A DNA stretch of 64,000 bases from Aestuariimicrobium kwangyangense DSM 21549 (GTDB lineage Bacteria; Actinomycetota; Actinomycetes; Propionibacteriales; Propionibacteriaceae), in NCBI RefSeq assembly GCF_000421525.1, contig NZ_ATXE01000001.1:186001-250000 (forward strand). The letters run 5' to 3'. The position numbers and the translations under genes are program-made. Position 1 is the first letter of the stretch. Every line of letters starts with the position of its first letter. The notes under the pieces are model-generated. The model was not told the origin of the DNA and ran no database searches. It saw nothing but the letters and a program-made list of their open reading frames with translations. Positions 17,175 through 26,057 of this stretch are shown here, piece after piece.

Positions 17175-19610
17175 TCAGCCCGGTGTGAGGGTCACCGTCA
17201 GCGAGTCCTCGTCCACCACGGCGCTCGCCCCGACGACCTGCAGCCACCAGCCAGGATGGGTCGCGGACCTCAGTGGCTCACCGAACTTCAGGCGCACCGT
17301 GCCGTCGTCCGCACGCGTTGACCCGATGACCTCGGCGTTCGCCGTGAGCCTCGCTCCCGGCAGGCCGAGCGGTGACAGTTCCAACCCGAGCGGCAGCATC
17401 CAGCCGGTGTAGGGCTTCAACCTCAGGTGCTCCCCGACCACGGCCCGGCCGTTGAGGGAGACCTCGGCGTCCATCTCGTAACCGGAGATGTTCCACAGGT
17501 GCAGGATCCGCGACTCCCGGTCCGAGAGGGTGGTGGTGCCGAACAGGCCGGGGAACTCGGAATCCAGAACCAGGCCGCGCGACACGCCCAGTCGATCGAG
17601 GGCTCGTCCGAACCAGGTGGGGAGACCCGGCAGCTCGGCGGTGAACAGTACGACCCGTCCGGCGCCGACGGCGACGTCGAGCGCGCACGCGTCGCCCGAA
17701 CCGGCCAACGTCAGCACCACCTCACCGCGGGTGACCTGCAAGGGCTGCGCCCAGGCGACCCGCACCTCGGCCTCGGGCGCCGCCCAGCCTTGGGAGACGA
17801 CCGAGGGATGGGACCGGTGGCCCTCGCTGACGGGCTCCCCCGGCCTCACTCCCAGGGCGTCGGCGAGGATCGTGCACGGACGACCGGCCAGGTCGAACTC
17901 GGGCATCCGTCCCAGCAGCAGCAATGACCCGCCGCGTTCGCAGTGGTCGACCAGCCAACGCTGGGTCGACTCCGCCAGGTGCTGCGAAACGGCGCACATC
18001 ACGGTCACCGGCCGTCCATCGACCTGGCGGGCGAGGTCGTGCTGCACGTCGACGGCGTCGAACCGGTGGCCGCGCATCATGGCCGGGCGAGCCAGGGCGC
18101 GCCGAGGACCCGCTCCGCGCCAGCGCGCCAGGTCGGCCACCACGCGGGTCATCACGGCCGAGTGGGGATGGGCGTACTCGGTGGCATAGGAGTCGAGGAC
18201 CAACCCCAGGGAGAGGTCGTCGAGTTCCTCGGTCGAGGTGGCCAGCCAGGGTTCCATCGTCCGGGCGAGGTGGGCCGCCCGCGCGGTGGGGGCGAACGTC
18301 GGTCCCCGCGTGCCCTCCGGTGTGATCGGCGCCGCGAAGCCGTGGCGTTCACCGGTGAAGGCGATCCGGTCGTTCCCGTCACCCACCGGGGTCTGCAGGG
18401 GCGGGTTGATGCCTCCGGCCATCAGGTAGTAGTTGAGCATCCGATTGCCCTGGGCGAGGAAGAGCCGGGTCTTCAACTCGACCGTGTGCGGGTCGTAGTT
18501 CTGGTCGAAGCCGCCCCCGTAGTCGCCTGTGCCCGCCTCGAACTCCAGCGAGGTGATCGGCTGGTCGGCGTCATGGACGGCCGCCTGGTAGGCGTTGAGC
18601 ACATACAGGTCGGGGGTCGTCTCGAGGGTGAGGTTGCCCACGTAGTGGTCGGAGCCCGAGAGGTATCCGGGGCGCCGCGCGTAGGTGTCGACCAGTTGTG
18701 AGATCCCGATGGGGAACGGCTGCCCCGAACCGTCGGCGGTGCCGTGGATGTTGACCAGGAAGGGGACGCCGACCACGCCCGCCTCCTCGGCCATCGCGCG
18801 CAGGGCGTCGACGTAGCGGGCGAATCGTCCCCGCATGAACTCGGCCAGATCGACCCGCAGGTCGCCGGCCCACCGCTCGTCCGGGGATCGGACGGCCTCG
18901 GTCCAGGCCGCGTGGTCGTCCGGATCATCGTCCAGCAGACCCGGGTACCTCTCGCTGACGTGCTCACCATGTCGATGGCGCACCCAGCCGCGGAAGTCGT
19001 CCAGCAGGTGCTCGGTGAGGTCTGGGGAGTTGGTGACCCAGGCCAACATGCCGATCTCGTTGTCGAGTTGCACGGCGATCACGGGGCCCCGTGGGGCTTC
19101 GGGAGCAGAGCCGCCACCGGCGGTGTCGACGTGCAGCCTCGCGGCCAGCACGGGCATCACCGCCTCGTACCACCGCCTGGTCTCGGCCAGGAAGGCCGGC
19201 GCCAGGTAGTCGACCGTCGCGGTCGTGGACGGTTTCGCGTCCCATCCCACCGGGACGATCTCGGGGTGCTCGCGGTACAGGCGGTACGGGAGCCCCTCGT
19301 TCTTCAGCTCCGCCATCTGGAAGGGACCGGGTCGGGCGATGAACCAGAGCCCGCGGTCAGCGCACAGGTCGATGAAGGCGCCGATGTCGAGTTGCGGGTC
19401 AGTGCGTCCGGTGACGTCGAGGGAGCCGTCGGCGAGTTCGTGCACCAGCCACGGGATGTAGCTGGCCACCGTGTTGCACCCCGACTCCACCAGCAGGTCG
19501 AGTCGTTGCTCCCACTGGTCGCGGGGGGTCCTGAAGTAATGGATCTCGCCGGCCACCACCACCCGCGGTTCACCGTCGACCAGCAGCCGACGCCCACGCG
19601 CCTCGATCAC
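17175..19610 (-). CDS. Glycoside hydrolase family 35-like enzyme (beta-glycosidase or beta-1,2-glucosyltransferase)
   Basis: 811 residues. The N-terminal TIM barrel starts VVAGEIHYFRTPRDQWEQRL, the GH35 opening. The acid/base site reads AVQLDNEIG (Glu about 184; ordinary beta-galactosidases have ENEYG), and the nucleophile is probably the Glu in SLEFEAGTG (about 355). C-terminal beta domains follow. No signal peptide is seen, so it is cytoplasmic. The GTG start overlaps the GH94 stop by 4 bp (GTGA), so the two are translated together. A GH35 member acting as a beta-1,2-glucosyltransferase is known, and the GH94 partner makes a beta-gluco-oligosaccharide role more likely than lactose hydrolysis (inference). 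Confidence 0.82.
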   Translation of the reverse strand: MIEARGRRLLVDGEPRVVVAGEIHYFRTPRDQWEQRLDLLVESGCNTVASYIPWLVHELADGSLDVTGRTDPQLDIGAFIDLCADRGLWFIARPGPFQMAELKNEGLPYRLYREHPEIVPVGWDAKPSTTATVDYLAPAFLAETRRWYEAVMPVLAARLHVDTAGGGSAPEAPRGPVIAVQLDNEIGMLAWVTNSPDLTEHLLDDFRGWVRHRHGEHVSERYPGLLDDDPDDHAAWTEAVRSPDERWAGDLRVDLAEFMRGRFARYVDALRAMAEEAGVVGVPFLVNIHGTADGSGQPFPIGISQLVDTYARRPGYLSGSDHYVGNLTLETTPDLYVLNAYQAAVHDADQPITSLEFEAGTGDYGGGFDQNYDPHTVELKTRLFLAQGNRMLNYYLMAGGINPPLQTPVGDGNDRIAFTGERHGFAAPITPEGTRGPTFAPTARAAHLARTMEPWLATSTEELDDLSLGLVLDSYATEYAHPHSAVMTRVVADLARWRGAGPRRALARPAMMRGHRFDAVDVQHDLARQVDGRPVTVMCAVSQHLAESTQRWLVDHCERGGSLLLLGRMPEFDLAGRPCTILADALGVRPGEPVSEGHRSHPSVVSQGWAAPEAEVRVAWAQPLQVTRGEVVLTLAGSGDACALDVAVGAGRVVLFTAELPGLPTWFGRALDRLGVSRGLVLDSEFPGLFGTTTLSDRESRILHLWNISGYEMDAEVSLNGRAVVGEHLRLKPYTGWMLPLGLELSPLGLPGARLTANAEVIGSTRADDGTVRLKFGEPLRSATHPGWWLQVVGASAVVDEDSLTVTLTPG

Positions 19611-22600
19611 GCACCCACCTCCACCACGACCGCAGCCCCGGCGCGGAACGGAGCCGCCTCGACCGACCATCCCGGTGTCCGGTAACGGTTGTCGAGAGGC
19701 TGACCGACCATGGGCTGGCCGTCGACGGTCACGGCTCTCACCCCCGCACCGGTGCCGCGGACGCGGTAGGTGATGGTGAGGTGCCCGTCGGTGACCGGCA
19801 CCCTCGCCACCAGACCGTCGAGGGCCGCCGGCAACACGGGGTCGAGCTCGACCCGGTCGCCCCGTCGGCGCACCCCGAACAGGTTCTCGGTGACCAGACG
19901 CAGGAACAGTCCTGGCCCCGAGGAGTAGATCCGCCATCCGCCCTCGAGCGGCACCTCACCGGCCATCAGGTCCGGGTAGCGACGCTCTGCCTCCCAGCGG
20001 TCGGCGAAGTCCGCGTCGGAACTGGAGTAGTAGCAGGTGGTCTGCCGCGGACGAGCCTGCGGCAGCCGGTCCGTCAACGCAGCCGGGCACACCAGCAGCA
20101 GGGCACGCCAGAACTCCTCGGCGCGCCCCATCGTGGCCAAGGCCTCGGCGTAGCGCAGGTGTGCATGGGTGTACATCAGTCCGATCTCCCGGCCCCAGAA
20201 GGTCGCCCCCTCGGCGCGCTGGAAGATCTCCATGGGCCCACCGCGGTATTGGGCCGGACGATCGAAGAGGCGGGCCCCATCGGGACCGAGCAGGTGGTCG
20301 GCGATCAACTGCAGGTGGTGATCGGCCTCGTCCGGGGTCAACTGCTGGCCCGAGATGGCGTGGATCCAGGGCAACACACCGTGGGTCAGTCCGGTGCGGC
20401 TGTCGCGGGGGTGCACCAGCAGTTCCACGGGCCCACCCGGGGTGTGCCCCGGTTCGGGGAAGACGCCGTAGCCGGCCAGTTCCCCGTCGACCAGCAGCAG
20501 TTCGCGCAGGTCGTGGAGGGTGGCACCGGCGAGGCTCGCGGAGCGCTCGGCCAGGCCGAGCAGCGCCCGGTCGTCGCCGGCGACCCCTCGCACACCCTCG
20601 GCGAGGTGCCGCAACGCCTCGGTCTGCAGCACCGAGGTCCATGTCGAGACCATCTGGTGGGCCAAGGCCGGGTCGGCCGGCTGGAGCGAGTCGTTCCAGT
20701 CACCGTGACCGTACGCCGGCAACGAGGAACCCGGCACCAGGTGTTCGCCGATGTGATCCAGGGCCCGTGACAGGTGCTCGGCCACGGGGCGCGGTGCGGT
20801 GGGCCCCGCCTCGCCCGAGAACGGTACGAGCACATCCAGGAAGTCGCGGTCACCGGTCAGTCTGAGGTAGTCGCCCACGGCCAGCACCGGCCAGAGGACC
20901 ACGTCGCCGTGGCTCTCGAACTGGGCCCAGCGCCCACCCGGGGGCAGGAAGTCGAAGGCCTGCGGCCAGTCGCCGCGCTCGTTCTGGGCGGCGAGGAGGT
21001 CGAGCAGGGTCGTGCGCTGGGCCTCGTCCGCGGCCAGGGCCGTGAGCAGCCCCACCGGGCCCTGGCTGACATCACGCGTGCCCCAGCCACCCCCGGAGAA
21101 CTGCTCCAGCCCGCGCGGGCTCAGGTGGTGGATCAGCGCGTTGTGGGCGAACCAGCGCAGCGTCGAGTCGAGCACACCGACCTCCCTGCCGGCAATCGCG
21201 TCCGGGCCCAGGGCCGGGGGCGTGACCCCCAGGCGCGTGGTCACGGTGCGCCAGGGGTCGGGCAGGTGATCGGCGGCCGCCCGGGCCAGTTCGGTAGCGA
21301 CCACGTCGAGGGTGAGCGACAGGTCGATCTCGGTGACCGCCCCGAACTCGGCCACCAGCCAGGGCTGGCGTCGGCTGACCCCGTCGTCGAAGAGCAGCTC
21401 GTCGCCCCCGAAGGCGGCGGCGCCGTCGGATCGCCAGTGGGAGGTGAACGACCGGTCACCGAGGGCCACGGTCACGCCGGTCCCGTCGGGGGACTCGGTC
21501 ACGTCCACCTCGAGCGGGGCCGGCACCTGACCCAGGTCGTCGCCCAGGGCGACGTGGCAGGCGACCAGCACGCGGCTGGGCGAGCCCTCGATCACCCGCA
21601 GCGTCAGCGGCAGGTGGTGCCGGTCGGTGGGCGCCTCGGCGATCACCTCGAGCAACAGGTCATCGGCCCGGTACAGCCAGCGGGCGCGGTCGGGACGCAG
21701 GGCCCACGCGCTGGGCTCGACCAGCAGTCGCGCGCCTTCGCCCCGGTCGATGAAGATCCGCAGTCCGTGCGCCTGCATCAATCCCAGGTAGGTGCGCCTG
21801 GCCGAGATGGCCACCCCTTGGTTGACGTGCCCCTGCGAGACCTGCGAGGCGAAGACCCCGGCCATCCACACCGTCGAGGTGAGCAGGTCGGTGTCGGGGG
21901 CCAGTGCGCTCCCGGTGCGCAGCATGTGACCGTGCGGACGAAGCACCGCCCGCTCCTTGGCGGCCAGGGTCACGACCTCCGCCTCGGCACCCTCACCGAT
22001 CTGGAAGGACCACAGCCCTCCCTTCGGGTCGGACTCGACCAACGCCCGATCAGCGCCGAACAGCCGGTGGACCTCGGGCTCGTCCAGGTCGTCGCAGACC
22101 AGCGGCGGATGGTCGAACAGGCTGGTCGCGGGTGCCTCGGGCTCGCCGGTGTCGGGGTCCCTGCGGTGGCGTCCGTCACCCACGAGATCGTCGGTCGCAC
22201 CCTGCGCCAGCCCCTCGGCGAACACGAACGCAGCCTCTGCCAGGGAGCGGTCGGCCGAACTGGTGGCGGCCGGGTGGTCGGGCACCAACACCCCGAAGAA
22301 GCCACTGGTGGTTTGCCGACCGGGCACCAGGGTCAGTGGGGCAGCACCGAGGGCGACGAGCGTGTGTTCCCCCTGCAGGCGACGCGAGGGCAAGCCGCCC
22401 GAGAGGTCGAGTCGTGCTCGTCCACTGGCGGTCGAGGTGAGCTGGCGGCCATCGGTGGCCCACTGTTCACCGACCCCCAGGGCTCCGATCAGGGCCCACG
22501 GCACCTGCTTGCCGGGCATGTTCTGGCGGACGGCGACCGCGGTCCCGTGGTCGGGCAGCTCGACGGGAGTGAGGTCGAGGTACTGGCTGACGTAGAACTC

Positions 22601-23056
22601 GTTGAGGCGCAGCACCTCGTAGGGAGCCAGTGCCACGTCCTGGGTGTGCAGCAGCGAGACCTCGACACTCTCGGCGCCCTCGACCGCCAGCCCGACGCGC
22701 CAGACCCAGGCCAGGACGTCTGGCGAGAAGTGCAGTGACACGCGGTACCGCACTCCCAGTGCGGTGCCGGTCACGACCGGCGGCTCACCCTGGACCCGGG
22801 CACCCGTTCCCGATCCGAGCAGCGGCACGACCAGGTCGTCGCGCCGCAACCAGAGGTTGCCCAACCCGGCCTCCAGTTCGCTGGCCGGGTGCTGCAGCAG
22901 GCTCAGGCCCGCGACGTCAAAACGGCTCAGGGCACCGGTGGAGGCGAATTGCGCAGACATGTCCTGACAGGTCAGGAAGTGCGGGACCCCACGGCCCTGC
23001 TGAGGTCGCACGGCGGGGGGTGGGCCGGCCTCACTGCCGGTGCTGTCGATGCTCAC
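19607..23056 (-). CDS. GH94-like oligosaccharide phosphorylase, resembling 1,2-beta-oligoglucan phosphorylase
   Basis: About 1149 residues. An N-terminal beta-sandwich region is followed by an (alpha/alpha)6 barrel with YGHGDWNDSLQ (about 785), the GH94 general-acid motif. Late motifs RAEGATFWGREIGLMYTHAH and KPRQTTCYYSS-like segments fit the family, as does DGLVARVPVTDGHLTITY at the end. The size fits the large 1,2-beta-oligoglucan phosphorylases (about 1100 residues) better than cellobiose phosphorylase (about 800). GH94 enzymes split beta-glucosides with phosphate to glucose 1-phosphate. Start: GTG 23056 with TTGCGA, 17 bp, TAGACA (23092-23064) just upstream. An ATG at 22960 (MSAQFAS) would give a more usual 1117 residues. 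It is divergent from the ABC transporter. Confidence 0.8.
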   Translation of the reverse strand: MSIDSTGSEAGPPPAVRPQQGRGVPHFLTCQDMSAQFASTGALSRFDVAGLSLLQHPASELEAGLGNLWLRRDDLVVPLLGSGTGARVQGEPPVVTGTALGVRYRVSLHFSPDVLAWVWRVGLAVEGAESVEVSLLHTQDVALAPYEVLRLNEFYVSQYLDLTPVELPDHGTAVAVRQNMPGKQVPWALIGALGVGEQWATDGRQLTSTASGRARLDLSGGLPSRRLQGEHTLVALGAAPLTLVPGRQTTSGFFGVLVPDHPAATSSADRSLAEAAFVFAEGLAQGATDDLVGDGRHRRDPDTGEPEAPATSLFDHPPLVCDDLDEPEVHRLFGADRALVESDPKGGLWSFQIGEGAEAEVVTLAAKERAVLRPHGHMLRTGSALAPDTDLLTSTVWMAGVFASQVSQGHVNQGVAISARRTYLGLMQAHGLRIFIDRGEGARLLVEPSAWALRPDRARWLYRADDLLLEVIAEAPTDRHHLPLTLRVIEGSPSRVLVACHVALGDDLGQVPAPLEVDVTESPDGTGVTVALGDRSFTSHWRSDGAAAFGGDELLFDDGVSRRQPWLVAEFGAVTEIDLSLTLDVVATELARAAADHLPDPWRTVTTRLGVTPPALGPDAIAGREVGVLDSTLRWFAHNALIHHLSPRGLEQFSGGGWGTRDVSQGPVGLLTALAADEAQRTTLLDLLAAQNERGDWPQAFDFLPPGGRWAQFESHGDVVLWPVLAVGDYLRLTGDRDFLDVLVPFSGEAGPTAPRPVAEHLSRALDHIGEHLVPGSSLPAYGHGDWNDSLQPADPALAHQMVSTWTSVLQTEALRHLAEGVRGVAGDDRALLGLAERSASLAGATLHDLRELLLVDGELAGYGVFPEPGHTPGGPVELLVHPRDSRTGLTHGVLPWIHAISGQQLTPDEADHHLQLIADHLLGPDGARLFDRPAQYRGGPMEIFQRAEGATFWGREIGLMYTHAHLRYAEALATMGRAEEFWRALLLVCPAALTDRLPQARPRQTTCYYSSSDADFADRWEAERRYPDLMAGEVPLEGGWRIYSSGPGLFLRLVTENLFGVRRRGDRVELDPVLPAALDGLVARVPVTDGHLTITYRVRGTGAGVRAVTVDGQPMVGQPLDNRYRTPGWSVEAAPFRAGAAVVVEVGA

Positions 23057-23063
23057 CCCGTCG

Positions 23064-23092
23064 TGTCTACCGACCATCTGGGCTTGTCGCAA
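23064..23092 (-). promoter_or_regulatory. Promoter of the GH94-GH35 operon
   Basis: Read on the minus strand: TTGCGA (23092-23087), 17-bp spacer, TAGACA (23069-23064), then 7 nt to the GTG at 23056. No ribosome site precedes that GTG, so a leaderless transcript is likely. Confidence 0.5.
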
Positions 23093-23134
23093 GCGATTCA
23101 GCGATGAATCCCCGCGAAAGTGACCTCGCTTGGA

Positions 23135-23193
23135 ATCACGATTCGTGATCTTTCATGAAAGTGTTTTCACGCCGACCGTGAAAGCCATTTACA
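23135..23193. promoter_or_regulatory. Cluster of LacI-type (cre-like) operators between GH94 and the ABC transporter
   Basis: Several dyads lie here: ATCACG-ATT-CGTGAT (23135-23149), CTTTCATGAAAG (23150-23161, perfect), TGAAAGTGTTTTCA (23156-23169, perfect 5-bp arms, cre-like spacing) and TGAAAGCCATTTACA (23179-23193, imperfect). The last two are centred 23 bp apart, about two helical turns. The likely binder is the LacI regulator at 29046, which sits at the end of the same transporter cluster (inference). The word CCGTGAAAGCC recurs near 31806, before the GH13 gene. Confidence 0.55.
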
Positions 23194-23263
23194 TGTGGAC
23201 GATCGCTGTCCCCGGGGGATTTCTCGTGGTTAGCTGACGCCACCGACCACTAGGAGACCCACA

Positions 23264-24964
23264 ATGAAGTCACGGTCAGCTCTAGCTGCGTTGTCGGTGA
23301 TGGTCACGACCACCCTCGCTGTTGCGGGATGTTCGGGACAGGTCAAGACGACGCAGAACGACCCAGCCGGATCGACCGGCCCGGTGAACTCCGCCGGCAC
23401 CGACAAGATGATCGACACCCTGACGCTTCCCGCCGAGGTGCCCGACAACGTCGCGGGCATCGAGAACTACAACCCCTGGGCGCCCAACGTCACCTCGAAG
23501 AACTACTTCTACGAGCCGCTGATGATCCGCAGCTCGGTGAACTGTGAGGTCGTGCCCTGGCTCGCCACCGACTACAAGTGGGACTCGGCCTCCCAGATCC
23601 ACTTCACCATCCGCGACGGCGTGAAGTGGTCCGACGGCCAGCCCCTCACGGCCGACGACGTGGCCTTCACCCTGAACCTGCGCAAGCAGTACGCCGCCCT
23701 GGACGACATCGGCCTGTGGAACGACACCTTCGGAGCCCACGCCGACCAGGTCACAGCTGAGGGGAACACGGTCACCATCAAGTTCTCGGGCAACGCCGCG
23801 GCCAAGTTCGACTCCCTGATCACCACCAAGATCATCCCCAAGCACGTCTGGGAGAAGGTGGGCGACCCGACCAAGTACGTGGAGAAGAAGCCCGTGGGGT
23901 CTGGTCCCTTCCAGGTGAAGTCGTACAACGGACGCAAGCTGGTGCTGGAGCGCCGCGCCGACTACTGGCAGGCCGACAGGGTCAAGGTCAAGAACCTCGT
24001 CCTCGAGGGCAACTACGACGCGACCAACGCCGCGCTGAAGCTGACCGCCGGCCAACTGGACGCCTACTGGGGTGAGATCCCCAACCCCAAGGTGTCGTTC
24101 CAGGACAAGAACCCCTCCCTGAACCACTTCTGGTACGCCCCGGCGGGCTCCACCGTGCTGACCCCCAACACCCAGAAGGCCCCGTTCAACGACGCGGCCT
24201 TCCGTGAGGCCTACTCCCAGGGCATGGACAAGGACCAGATGTCGGCCAAGGCCACCTACTCGGTGATGAAGCCGGCCAGCCAGACGGGCCTCAAGCTGCC
24301 CTACGCCGAGAACCTGATGCCCGATGCGCTGAAGAACCAGGACACGGTGCTGAAGTACGACCCGGCCAAGGCGAACCAGATGTTCGACGACGCCGGCTAC
24401 AAGGTGGGCAACGACGGCTTCCGCACCACCAAGGACGGCAAGCCGTTGACGATCCAGTTCTCGGTGCAGGCCGGCTGGATCGACTACCAGGCCGCGGCGG
24501 ACGTCATCGTCCGCGACCTGAAGGCGATGAAGCTCAACGCCAAGGTGGTCGCCTCGCCGCCCGATGCCGTCGACCTGAAGAAGAAGCAGGGCGACTTCGA
24601 CATGATGCTGGAGTACCTCAACGGTGCCTGCGAAGTGGCGCGCAACCTGGGCTCCAAGCTCGCCAGTGACCAGATCCCGACCAAGACGACGGTGATGTCG
24701 AACGTCGAGCGCTGGAAGGATCCCAAGACCGACGGGATCGTCAAGCAGTTGTCCGGCGCCACCGATCCGGCCGAGCAGAAGAAGCTGGTGGGTGAACTGG
24801 TCGACGTGATGATGACCCAGTACCCGGTCACCCCGCTGTTCTACGCCCCCGCCCGCATGATCTACCGCACCGACCATGCCGTCGGGTGGCCGTCGGAGCA
24901 GGACCCGTACGCCACCAACAGCGACATGCTGCTGATCATGACCCACCTGAAGAGCGCGAAGTAA
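23264..24964 (+). CDS. ABC transporter substrate-binding lipoprotein, Opp/Dpp type (SBP family 5)
   Basis: A 566-residue extracellular binding protein. The N-terminal signal ends in the lipobox LAVAGC (Cys about 23), so it is lipid-anchored outside the membrane. The body has the family-5 pattern: WLATDYKWDSASQIHFTIRD, VKWSDGQPLTADDVAFTLN and PVGSGPFQVKSYN. Family members bind peptides, nickel or oligosaccharides, and those next to glycosidases usually bind oligosaccharides. AGGAG lies 8 nt before the ATG. It is the first gene of an SBP-permease-permease-ATPase operon; a perfect 16-bp hairpin follows it, probably giving more binding protein than permease. It is divergent from the GH94-GH35 pair. 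Confidence 0.92.
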   Translation: MKSRSALAALSVMVTTTLAVAGCSGQVKTTQNDPAGSTGPVNSAGTDKMIDTLTLPAEVPDNVAGIENYNPWAPNVTSKNYFYEPLMIRSSVNCEVVPWLATDYKWDSASQIHFTIRDGVKWSDGQPLTADDVAFTLNLRKQYAALDDIGLWNDTFGAHADQVTAEGNTVTIKFSGNAAAKFDSLITTKIIPKHVWEKVGDPTKYVEKKPVGSGPFQVKSYNGRKLVLERRADYWQADRVKVKNLVLEGNYDATNAALKLTAGQLDAYWGEIPNPKVSFQDKNPSLNHFWYAPAGSTVLTPNTQKAPFNDAAFREAYSQGMDKDQMSAKATYSVMKPASQTGLKLPYAENLMPDALKNQDTVLKYDPAKANQMFDDAGYKVGNDGFRTTKDGKPLTIQFSVQAGWIDYQAAADVIVRDLKAMKLNAKVVASPPDAVDLKKKQGDFDMMLEYLNGACEVARNLGSKLASDQIPTKTTVMSNVERWKDPKTDGIVKQLSGATDPAEQKKLVGELVDVMMTQYPVTPLFYAPARMIYRTDHAVGWPSEQDPYATNSDMLLIMTHLKSAK

Positions 24965-24970
24965 CGCGCC

Positions 24971-25018
24971 GGCGGATGGTCGTCCGAGTCGCCCCCCAGA
25001 CCCGGACGACCATCCGCC
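24971..25018 (+). terminator. Intercistronic hairpin after the binding-protein gene (partial terminator / mRNA stabiliser)
   Basis: Perfect 16-bp arms GGCGGATGGTCGTCCG and CGGACGACCATCCGCC surround a 16-nt loop, 6 bases past the lipoprotein stop and 49 before the permease start. Such hairpins commonly lower distal expression or protect the upstream mRNA in ABC operons. Confidence 0.8.
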
Positions 25019-25067
25019 CCACCCTCCCGCGAGGACGCCGGAGGGGACACCGTGAAAGGGGGCGCAC

Positions 25068-26057
25068 GTGCGCTACTTCCTTCGACGCCTGGGGTACTTC
25101 TTCCTCACCCTGTGGGCCGCCGTGACGTTGAACTTCCTCATCCCGCGGCTGCAGCCGGGCGACCCGGCCGAGATCATGGTCAAGAAACTGGCCGGCAAGG
25201 ACGCCGAGCTCGATCCGGCCAAGGTCGCCGCCATGCGCGCCATGCTGGGCGCCCCCGACGGAAACCTGTTCCAGCAGTACCTCGCCTACCTCAAGCAACT
25301 GCTCAGCGGGAACCTGGGCGTCTCGTACACCTACTTCCCCTCACCGGCCACCGAGGTGATCGGCAAGGCGCTGCCGTGGACGCTCATCCTGGTCGGGGTC
25401 ACCCTGGTGCTGAGCTTCCTGATCGGTACCGTCCTGGGCGCCTTCGCCGCCTGGCGTCGCAACTCCACCTTCGACTCGGTGGCCACGCTCGGCTCGACCT
25501 TCCTGGGCAGCCTGCAGTCCTTCTGGGTGGCGCTGCTGCTGCTGTTCGTCTTCGGCTACATGCTGGGCTGGTTCCCGACCGCTGGCGGCTACGACGAGTC
25601 GACCCCCGGCGCCAACTGGGCGTTCGTGCAGGAGGCCGTGATGCACTCGGTGCTGCCCGCGGCCGTGCTGATGATCCTCGGCCCGATCGGCTGGATCATG
25701 CAGATGCGCGGCACCATGATCATGAACCTCGGCGAGGACTACATCCGCCTGGCCCGAGCCAAGGGTGTGCCCGACGGCCAGATCGCGATCCGCTACGCGG
25801 CCCGCAACGCCCTGCTCCCCTCGATCACGGGGCTGGCGATGGCAGTGGGCGGCATCCTCGGCGGTCAGATCCTGATCGAGCAGACCTTCGACTACCCCGG
25901 TCTCGGACGCCTGATGGGTCAGGCCGCCACGGCCAAGGACTACCCGCTGCTGCAGGCACTGCTGCTGTTGACGATCACGGCCACCCTGGTCGCCAACCTG
26001 ATCGCAGACCTCACCTACGGCATCCTGGATCCCCGCGCTCGAAAGGCCGGCGCATGA
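25068..26057 (+). CDS. ABC transporter permease, OppB/DppB type
   Basis: A 329-residue inner-membrane permease with six helices. The N-terminus RYFLRRLGYFFLTLWAAVTL and the first-loop signature NFLIPRLQPGDPAEIM are typical of the OppB branch. The EAA-type cytoplasmic loop that docks the ATPase is seen as YIRLARAKGVPDGQIAIRYA. GTG start with AAAGGGGG upstream. Its stop overlaps the next start by 4 bp (ATGA). It belongs to the transporter operon from 23264 to 28976. Confidence 0.93.
   Translation: MRYFLRRLGYFFLTLWAAVTLNFLIPRLQPGDPAEIMVKKLAGKDAELDPAKVAAMRAMLGAPDGNLFQQYLAYLKQLLSGNLGVSYTYFPSPATEVIGKALPWTLILVGVTLVLSFLIGTVLGAFAAWRRNSTFDSVATLGSTFLGSLQSFWVALLLLFVFGYMLGWFPTAGGYDESTPGANWAFVQEAVMHSVLPAAVLMILGPIGWIMQMRGTMIMNLGEDYIRLARAKGVPDGQIAIRYAARNALLPSITGLAMAVGGILGGQILIEQTFDYPGLGRLMGQAATAKDYPLLQALLLLTITATLVANLIADLTYGILDPRARKAGA

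Noticed and set aside
19611-19937. Extended N-terminus of the GH35 protein into the GH94 gene
   Set aside because: The extra residues are the wrong-frame reading of GH94 coding sequence; the GTG at 19610 in the 4-bp overlap fits the domain start.
23150-23161. CTTTCATGAAAG as the main promoter element of the binding-protein gene
   Set aside because: It is a symmetric operator-like word over 100 bp from the start codon with no matching -10/-35 spacing; treated as part of a regulator site cluster.
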